Assembly: GCA_030727685.1 (NCBI GenBank)
Contig: JANRBC010000159.1
Span: 1 to 11,914, forward strand
Direction of reading: 5' to 3'
Origin: Ilumatobacteraceae bacterium
GTDB taxonomy: Bacteria; Actinomycetota; Acidimicrobiia; Acidimicrobiales; Ilumatobacteraceae
DNA: 11,914 nt
The notes under the pieces are model-generated. The model was not told the DNA's origin, made no database searches, and saw only the letters and a list, made by a program, of their open reading frames with translations. Shown here one piece after another: positions 7,729-11,914 of this stretch (position 1 is its first letter; each line of letters opens with the position of its first letter). The position numbers were made by a program, and so were the translations under genes.

Positions 7729-8154
7729 ATGCGTAGCCTCGGTATCGATCTTGGTACGCGAAGAATTGGGGTAGCGATGAGTGATAGCAGTGGCGTTATC
7801 GCCTCGCCGCTAACCGTGTTGACGCGATCTTCGACGCATGCTCAAGATCACAAAAAAATTCAAGAATTGATCGACGAGTATGAAGTCGAATGTGTGGTCG
7901 TTGGTATGCCACTCAGTATGTCTGGCAAAGTCGGCCCCGCCGCTAAGAGTGCTCAAGAAGAGATTAACGAGATGGAAACTGCGCTTAGTGTGCCGGTCCA
8001 TTCGTACGATGAGCGATTGACTTCAAAAACTGCTAACGAATCAATGATGCAAGCACACATGAAGGCCCAAGCGAGACGACGGATTGTCGACAAAATTGCG
8101 GCTGCTGTAATGCTGCAAGGGTGGCTTGATCACGCAGATCGGAATCGCAAATGA
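7729..8154 (+). CDS. ruvX: RuvX/YqgF family Holliday-junction resolvase-like nuclease
   Basis: This RNase H-fold protein of 141 residues has the family's usual length. Family members are linked to Holliday-junction resolution and to 16S rRNA 5'-end maturation. Visible motifs are IDLGTRRIGVAMSD at 6-19 with catalytic Asp7, VVVGMPLSMSG at 57-67, YDERLTS at 93-99 with an acidic pair, and VDKIAAAVMLQGWLD at 120-134 with Asp121. The set of acidic residues expected in the active site is present. ATG 7729 is chosen because homologues start immediately before the first strand (MR-LGIDLGTR). An upstream in-frame TTG at 7714 would overlap alaS by 8 bases and add five non-conserved residues. The gene begins 7 bases after alaS and ends in a 4-base overlap with mltG. 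It has no clear Shine-Dalgarno sequence, so translation probably depends on coupling. Confidence 0.93.
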   Translation: MRSLGIDLGTRRIGVAMSDSSGVIASPLTVLTRSSTHAQDHKKIQELIDEYEVECVVVGMPLSMSGKVGPAAKSAQEEINEMETALSVPVHSYDERLTSKTANESMMQAHMKAQARRRIVDKIAAAVMLQGWLDHADRNRK

Positions 8155-9353
8155 AAAATGATGATGCCACAGATTGGCAAGAAGACCCATGGGACGGTCC
8201 TGATGCGTGGGGTGGTAGTGAATTCGAAGATGAAGTCGTTGAGCGGCGACCAGATTCACGAGTAGTCGTCATCGCACTTTCAGTTGTGATGACAGTGGTA
8301 ATTTCGCTGATGGTTGGCGGACTTTGGTATTTGCGTCAGTTGAATCCACCAGATTCAGTCGCAGGGGTGGTTCAAGCCGCGACGAACTTCACAGTGAATC
8401 CCGATGACACAGTTACGAGTGTGAGTCGCCGACTTGAAGACGAGGGATTCATCGTCAATTCGCGCGTATTTCAGTTTTATGTTGCACGAAAAGGCGGTAT
8501 TGACTTACAGCCCGGTTATTACCTGCTGACGCCCCGTAGCCACATTGGCAACATCATGAAGGTTTTGAATACAAGTCCGTCAGCGACATTCACAAAAGTT
8601 ACTTTTCCTGAGGGTTTTACCATCTCCAAAATGGCATCGCGAATAGAAGAGAAAACTTCTCGAATCACAGTTCAAGACTTTTTGACCACTGCCAATAACC
8701 CGGCGTTCTCATCAAGTTTTGGACCTAATGATCCGAGTCGATTAGACGATGCTGAATTCAGATTGGAAGGTTTGTTGTTTCCGGACACCTATCAAATATC
8801 TGGTGACGAAGCCTCTTCTGGCGTAATCGACCGAATGTTGCGATTGATGGAGCGTGTGGGCATTCAAGAAGGTCTTGACCAAGCCAAAGAAAAAGTCGGT
8901 CGCTCACCATATGAGGTTTTGATTATCGCCTCGCTGATTGAACGTGAAGCAAAATTAGAAGTTGACCGAGCAAAAATTTCTAGAGTCATCTACAACCGTC
9001 TTGATAGAGGTATGCCGTTGCAAATTGATGCGACGCTGTACTACAACGCCGATCCGAACGCCACCTTCAGTGAGTTGAAAGCGATTGAAAGTCCGTACAA
9101 CACCTACAAGTCAAAGGGTCTGCCACCGACGCCAATTGCTAATCCGGGTAGGGCAGCGATTCGAGCGGCTCTTAATCCCGCCCCGAACCCACCACTAAGC
9201 GACCCGATTTGTAAAGATATAAAAAAAGCATCCAACTGCGCCTACATTTTTTATGTTCTGAGCGACGATAAAGGCGGGCACACCTTCGCAGCGACTATCA
9301 AGGATCATGAGAGAAATGTTGAAACGGCGCGCGCTGGTGGATTCTTGCCTTGA
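8151..9353 (+). CDS. mltG: MltG endolytic peptidoglycan transglycosylase (YceG-like)
   Basis: MltG is a membrane-anchored lytic transglycosylase that cleaves nascent glycan strands and is thought to set their length. This 400-residue protein has an acidic, Trp-rich cytoplasmic N-terminus (three Trp within residues 9-20), one membrane helix at about 38-59, then the extracytoplasmic YceG fold. A LysM-like part lies at roughly 79-140 (DTVTSVSRRLEDEGFIV, PGYYLL), then FPEGFTISKMASRI at 152-165, LEGLLFPDTYQI at 205-216 and the catalytic region IIASLIEREA at 258-267, whose Glu264 corresponds to the E. coli catalytic Glu218. SPYNTYKSKGLPPTPIANPG at 314-333 is also typical. Two cysteines, Cys354 and Cys363, lie near the C-terminus outside the membrane and could form a disulfide. 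The ATG overlaps the ruvX stop (ATGA), and the stop overlaps the aroE start (TTGA). Confidence 0.94.
   Translation: MKNDDATDWQEDPWDGPDAWGGSEFEDEVVERRPDSRVVVIALSVVMTVVISLMVGGLWYLRQLNPPDSVAGVVQAATNFTVNPDDTVTSVSRRLEDEGFIVNSRVFQFYVARKGGIDLQPGYYLLTPRSHIGNIMKVLNTSPSATFTKVTFPEGFTISKMASRIEEKTSRITVQDFLTTANNPAFSSSFGPNDPSRLDDAEFRLEGLLFPDTYQISGDEASSGVIDRMLRLMERVGIQEGLDQAKEKVGRSPYEVLIIASLIEREAKLEVDRAKISRVIYNRLDRGMPLQIDATLYYNADPNATFSELKAIESPYNTYKSKGLPPTPIANPGRAAIRAALNPAPNPPLSDPICKDIKKASNCAYIFYVLSDDKGGHTFAATIKDHERNVETARAGGFLP
9336..9341 (+). promoter_or_regulatory. Ribosome binding site supporting the TTG start of aroE
   Basis: GGTGGA lies 8 bases before TTG 9350, inside the end of mltG. It is one of the better Shine-Dalgarno-like matches at a junction in this window and supports the non-ATG start, for which no nearby alternative exists. 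Confidence 0.5.
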
Positions 9354-10216
9354 TCAGTAGGACTCTTGATTCGGGCACACGATTAGCAGCAGTAATTGGT
9401 AATCCTGTAGTGCAAAGTTTGTCGCCGATAATTCATAACGCAGTATTTGACTCTTTGAAAGTTGATTGGCTTTATCTCGCATTTCTAGTTGAAACTGGCA
9501 AAGTCAAAGATGCACTCGATGCAATGACCGTGTTTGGCATCGCTGGTTACTCAGTGACAATGCCGCATAAGAATGAAGTCGCAAAACTTGTGCGAGAAAT
9601 CGGTGAAATTGATGAGATAGTCAAAACGACCAATTCGGCCAATACGGTCATGCTGCGACAAGATGGCTCAATCTTCGCTACGAACACCGATGGCCAAGGT
9701 GCTTGCAACGCAATTGAAGCAAACAGTTCGCAGAAGATTGCCAAGAGTCGAGTAGTTGTTCTGGGCGCAGGCGGTACAGCGAGCGCAGTTGTTTATTCGT
9801 TGATCAAGAATGGTGCGACCGAAGTAGTGATCGCTAATCGCACGCCCGCAAACGCTGAAACAATCGCTCAAAATTATGAGAACTGTCGTGTTAGTTCAAA
9901 TCTTGATCGTGAGGTCGCTAATGCACAGATAATTATCAATACGACGCCGGTCGGGTTTAATCCGAGTGGTGAGCAAAAAAGCGAAAGTGTTGTTGCGCCC
10001 ATTGACGTGACTCTGATTAATGCGACACACACTGTGCTTGATGCGGTATATCGTCCTTTAGAAACTGGTTTGTTGTTGGCAGCAAAAAAAGTTGGTGCAC
10101 AAACAGTAGATGGCCTTGAGATGTTGGTGCATCAAGCGTCTTTGCAGCAAGAAGTTTGGTTGGGTGAGCGCGGCGACACCAAATTGATGCGTCGTGCGGC
10201 TCTCAACCACCAATAG
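9350..10216 (+). CDS. aroE: Shikimate dehydrogenase (NADP+)
   Basis: AroE reduces 3-dehydroshikimate to shikimate in aromatic amino-acid synthesis. It has 288 residues. The N-terminal substrate domain shows SLSPIIHN at 23-30, GYSVTMPHK at 66-74 with catalytic Lys74, and TNTDG at 111-115 with Asp114, the catalytic partner. The first Ser of SVT replaces the Asn common in proteobacterial enzymes; Ser here is usual in actinobacterial homologues. The NADP-binding part has LGAGGTASA at 138-146 and ANRT at 162-165, whose Arg164 favours NADP. NTTPVGF at 198-204, DAVYRPLET at 231-239 and DGLEMLVHQA at 254-263 complete the family pattern. The TTG start overlaps the mltG stop by 4 bases (TTGA), with GGTGGA 8 bases upstream. 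It is the last gene before a 72-base gap and the aroC promoter region. Confidence 0.94.
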   Translation: MISRTLDSGTRLAAVIGNPVVQSLSPIIHNAVFDSLKVDWLYLAFLVETGKVKDALDAMTVFGIAGYSVTMPHKNEVAKLVREIGEIDEIVKTTNSANTVMLRQDGSIFATNTDGQGACNAIEANSSQKIAKSRVVVLGAGGTASAVVYSLIKNGATEVVIANRTPANAETIAQNYENCRVSSNLDREVANAQIIINTTPVGFNPSGEQKSESVVAPIDVTLINATHTVLDAVYRPLETGLLLAAKKVGAQTVDGLEMLVHQASLQQEVWLGERGDTKLMRRAALNHQ

Positions 10217-10247
10217 TTTCTTAGTTGAAACTGCGTTCTATATTTAA

Positions 10248-10277
10248 TGCCCCTGCGCTGACTGTGCCTCAGGGGTA
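10248..10277 (+). repeat. Inverted repeat in the aroE-aroC gap
   Basis: CCCCTG (10250-10255) and CAGGGG (10270-10275) are perfect inverted copies around a 14-base loop; adding a G-T wobble and a T-A pair extends the stem to 8 pairs at 10248-10255/10270-10277. Its right arm abuts TAGCCT and includes AGGGG, the only Shine-Dalgarno-like match, 13 bases before the aroC ATG. No T-run follows. It may be a weak terminator of the alaS unit, or an element at the aroC promoter. Confidence 0.4.
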
Positions 10278-10281
10278 GCCT
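10276..10281 (+). promoter_or_regulatory. Putative -10 element of a leaderless aroC promoter
   Basis: TAGCCT ends 7 bases before ATG 10289. It is the same hexamer, at nearly the same distance, as before hisS, and it differs by one base from the alaS element. A TTGAAA at 10225-10230 is 45 bases upstream, too far to act as its -35, and no other -35 candidate is convincing. Confidence 0.5.
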
Positions 10282-10288
10282 GATATTT

Positions 10289-11452
10289 ATGCTTCGATAC
10301 CTCACAGCGGGCGAGAGTCATGGCCAAGCCCTAGTTGTGATCGTTGAGGGTCTGCCAGCCGGACTAGAAGTCACTTCGCAAGACATCAATGCCGAATTGG
10401 CCCGACGTCGCTTGGGTTTTGGGCGTGGACCAAGACAAAAATTTGAACAAGATGAGATCGTGTTGATCGGCGGCATTCGTCACGGCCGCACGCTGGGTTC
10501 GCCTGTTGCGATTGAAATCAAAAACAGCGAGTGGTTTCGCAGCGACGTGTGGCATGAAGAGATGTCTCCTGAGCCGGGCAAAACTAAAAAACCGTTAACT
10601 CAGCCGCGTCCTGGTCATGCCGACTTAACAGGCATGCAGAAGTATGGCTTTGACGACGCTCGCGATGTGCTCGAACGAGCAAGTGCGCGTGAGACTGCCG
10701 CACGGGTTGCTGCTGGCGCTCTGGCGAAACTTTTGCTTAAACAGATAAATGTTTCGGTTTTTTCACACGTACTGCAATTGGGCTCGGCGCGAAGTGAAAA
10801 TTTAGTACGTCCACAAATTTATGATCTTGATCAAATCGACGAATCTCCTGTGCGATGTTTCAATGCCGAGGCCGAGGCAAAAATGATCGCCGAAATTGAG
10901 AGTGCAGCCAAAGATGGCGACAGCTTGGGTGGCATTGTTGAAGTGCTTGCCTATGGCATGCCCGTGGGTTTAGGTAGTTACGTGCATTGGGATCGCAAAC
11001 TAGATGGATTATTGGCCCAAGCGATTATGAGCATTCAAGCTGTTAAGGGTGTTGAAATCGGTGATGGCTTTGAAGTTGCGGCGCGGCGTGGCAGCAATGC
11101 GCACGACGCAATTATCTGGGACGAATCAGCAAACAAATATTCGCGTGAAACCAGTTTGGCTGGTGGCACTGAAGGCGGTATGTCAACTGGTGAAATGCTT
11201 GTAGTGCGTGCGGCGATGAAGCCATTGGCAACTTTGAATCGTCCAACATTAAAAACTGTCGACACCGTGACGAAGCAAGAAACTGTGAGTTTCAAAGAGC
11301 GCACCGATGTCACCGCGGTGCCTGCAATGGGTATTGTGGCCGAGACGATGGTTGCTTTGGTTTTGGCACAAGAAGCCCAGCGCAATTTCGGAGGCGACAG
11401 CGTCGAAGATTTTGTGCGAAACGCCGAGAGTTTTGCAAAGAGAATAAGTTGA
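10289..11452 (+). CDS. aroC: Chorismate synthase
   Basis: AroC converts 5-enolpyruvylshikimate-3-phosphate to chorismate using reduced FMN, the last step of the shikimate pathway. It has 387 residues, close to the actinobacterial norm. Signature 1 is TAGESHGQALVV at 6-17 with the active-site His11. The second conserved block is RRLGFGRGPRQKFEQDE at 40-56, where RQKFE replaces the commoner RMKIE. RPGHADLTGMQKYGFDDARD at 107-126 and ERASARETAARVAAGALAK at 129-147 form the third signature. GLGSYVHWDRKLDG, GVEIGDGFEVA at 254-264 and AAMKPLATL at 308-316 are also typical, as is the end pattern ETMVALVLAQEA. ATG 10289 puts the family's first strand (MLRYLTAGESHG) at the N-terminus. The gene has its own putative promoter and overlaps aroK by 4 bases (TTGA), so the two should be co-expressed. 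Confidence 0.96.
   Translation: MLRYLTAGESHGQALVVIVEGLPAGLEVTSQDINAELARRRLGFGRGPRQKFEQDEIVLIGGIRHGRTLGSPVAIEIKNSEWFRSDVWHEEMSPEPGKTKKPLTQPRPGHADLTGMQKYGFDDARDVLERASARETAARVAAGALAKLLLKQINVSVFSHVLQLGSARSENLVRPQIYDLDQIDESPVRCFNAEAEAKMIAEIESAAKDGDSLGGIVEVLAYGMPVGLGSYVHWDRKLDGLLAQAIMSIQAVKGVEIGDGFEVAARRGSNAHDAIIWDESANKYSRETSLAGGTEGGMSTGEMLVVRAAMKPLATLNRPTLKTVDTVTKQETVSFKERTDVTAVPAMGIVAETMVALVLAQEAQRNFGGDSVEDFVRNAESFAKRIS
11437..11443 (+). promoter_or_regulatory. Ribosome binding site supporting the TTG start of aroK
   Basis: AAAGAGA lies 5 bases before TTG 11449, within the end of aroC. It is purine-rich and correctly spaced, and supports the TTG start in the TTGA overlap. Confidence 0.4.
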
Positions 11453-11914
11453 ATTTGATCGTATTAGTGGGGTTAATGGGTTCTGGTAAAACGACTGTTG
11501 GTCGAGAACTTGCCAAAAAAATAAATCTAAGTTTCGCCGATTCTGATGAGTTGATCGAAAAACGTGCCAAGCTCTCGGTGCGCGAAATTTTTGTAGACAA
11601 GGGCGAGCCTGAGTTTCGTCAACTCGAGACTGAAGCGCTGATCGAAGCCTGTGCGAAAGACGAACCGATGGTTTTAGCAGTTGCTGGAGGAGCAATAGTT
11701 TCTGAGAAAAATCGGGGGTTGCTTGCTGAACGCGCGCGCTGTGTTGTTTGGCTAGATGCACCAACGTCAACTTTGGTCGGTCGAACAGGGCGAGCCAAGC
11801 ACCGACCACTATTGGACGGGGACCCGGTCGGAACTTTGAATCAAATGCGATCTGACCGCGAGAGTTTTTATCAGCAGATCGCCACACATAAAGTGGCAAC
11901 TCAGTCGTTGAGCG
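11449..11914 (+). CDS. aroK: Shikimate kinase (3' truncated by window end)
   Basis: AroK phosphorylates shikimate at the 3-hydroxyl with ATP. The frame is open from TTG 11449 to the window edge, giving 155 complete codons of an expected 165-180. The N-terminus MNLIVLVGLMGSGKTT contains the P-loop GLMGSGKT at 8-15. DSDELIE at 31-37 holds Asp33 for shikimate binding, GEPEFRQLE at 52-60 holds Arg57, and the Gly-rich substrate loop is VAGGAIV at 78-84, where Ala79 replaces the first Gly of the usual GGG. The LID region is GRAKHRPLL at 114-122, and RSDRESFY at 134-141 carries the late conserved arginines. The start overlaps the aroC stop by 4 bases, the same TTGA arrangement as mltG-aroE. ATG 11476, in the P-loop, is too far in to be the start. 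In actinobacteria aroB usually follows. Confidence 0.93.
   Translation, partial: MNLIVLVGLMGSGKTTVGRELAKKINLSFADSDELIEKRAKLSVREIFVDKGEPEFRQLETEALIEACAKDEPMVLAVAGGAIVSEKNRGLLAERARCVVWLDAPTSTLVGRTGRAKHRPLLDGDPVGTLNQMRSDRESFYQQIATHKVATQSLS

Noticed and set aside
10225..10230. TTGAAA as the -35 of the aroC promoter
   Set aside because: It is 45 bases upstream of TAGCCT and has no -10 match at 16-18 bases, so it is probably chance.
10217..10288. Intrinsic terminator after aroE
   Set aside because: The hairpin at 10248-10277 has no following T-run and abuts the aroC promoter-like hexamer, so I list it only as an inverted repeat.
11249..11899. Long open frame on the - strand (216 codons)
   Set aside because: It lies antisense to the end of aroC and to aroK, both with full family motifs. 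Its product is Arg/Ser/Leu-rich with no recognisable domain, as expected of a shadow frame.
1..11914. CRISPR array, tRNA or rRNA gene, insertion sequence, prophage or defence system
   Set aside because: No spaced direct repeats, transposase or integrase frames, tRNA-like folds or defence domains were seen. The + strand is almost completely filled by intact housekeeping genes with uniform base composition by eye.

Overview
The window is ordinary, densely packed bacterial housekeeping DNA. Every gene is on the + strand and nothing mobile is visible. Protein sequences and gene order point to an actinobacterium: the order rarA, small membrane protein, alaS, ruvX, mltG, aroE, aroC, aroK is a familiar actinobacterial neighbourhood, and AroC and the Rel C-terminus read like actinobacterial homologues. 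Base composition looks close to half G+C by eye, low for the phylum. Together with very short intergenic gaps this suggests a streamlined planktonic lineage, possibly of the Acidimicrobiia; that placement is inference.

Layout: (1) the 3' end of a rel/relA stringent-response gene (3-341); (2) hisS, aspS, rarA and a 97-residue single-pass membrane protein (380-5058); (3) alaS, ruvX, mltG and aroE (5103-10216); (4) aroC and the 5' part of aroK (10289-11914, running off the end). Within each block genes abut or overlap, five times through a 4-base ATGA or TTGA overlap. The only gaps above 30 bases (before hisS, alaS and aroC) each hold a TAG(C/G)CT hexamer 6 to 8 bases before the start codon. This fits three promoters making leaderless or nearly leaderless mRNAs, and so three transcription units.

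Functionally, the window joins tRNA charging (HisRS, AspRS, AlaRS), replication-fork and Holliday-junction or RNA maintenance (RarA, RuvX), peptidoglycan strand termination (MltG) and three shikimate-pathway steps (AroE, AroC, AroK). AspRS carries the residues associated with non-discriminating enzymes, which predicts Asn-tRNA synthesis through GatCAB.

I found no new defence, mobile or biosynthetic system. The points most worth following up are the recurring start-proximal promoter element, the predicted AspRS specificity and the uncharacterised small membrane protein. No stretch of more than 300 bases lacks a gene.
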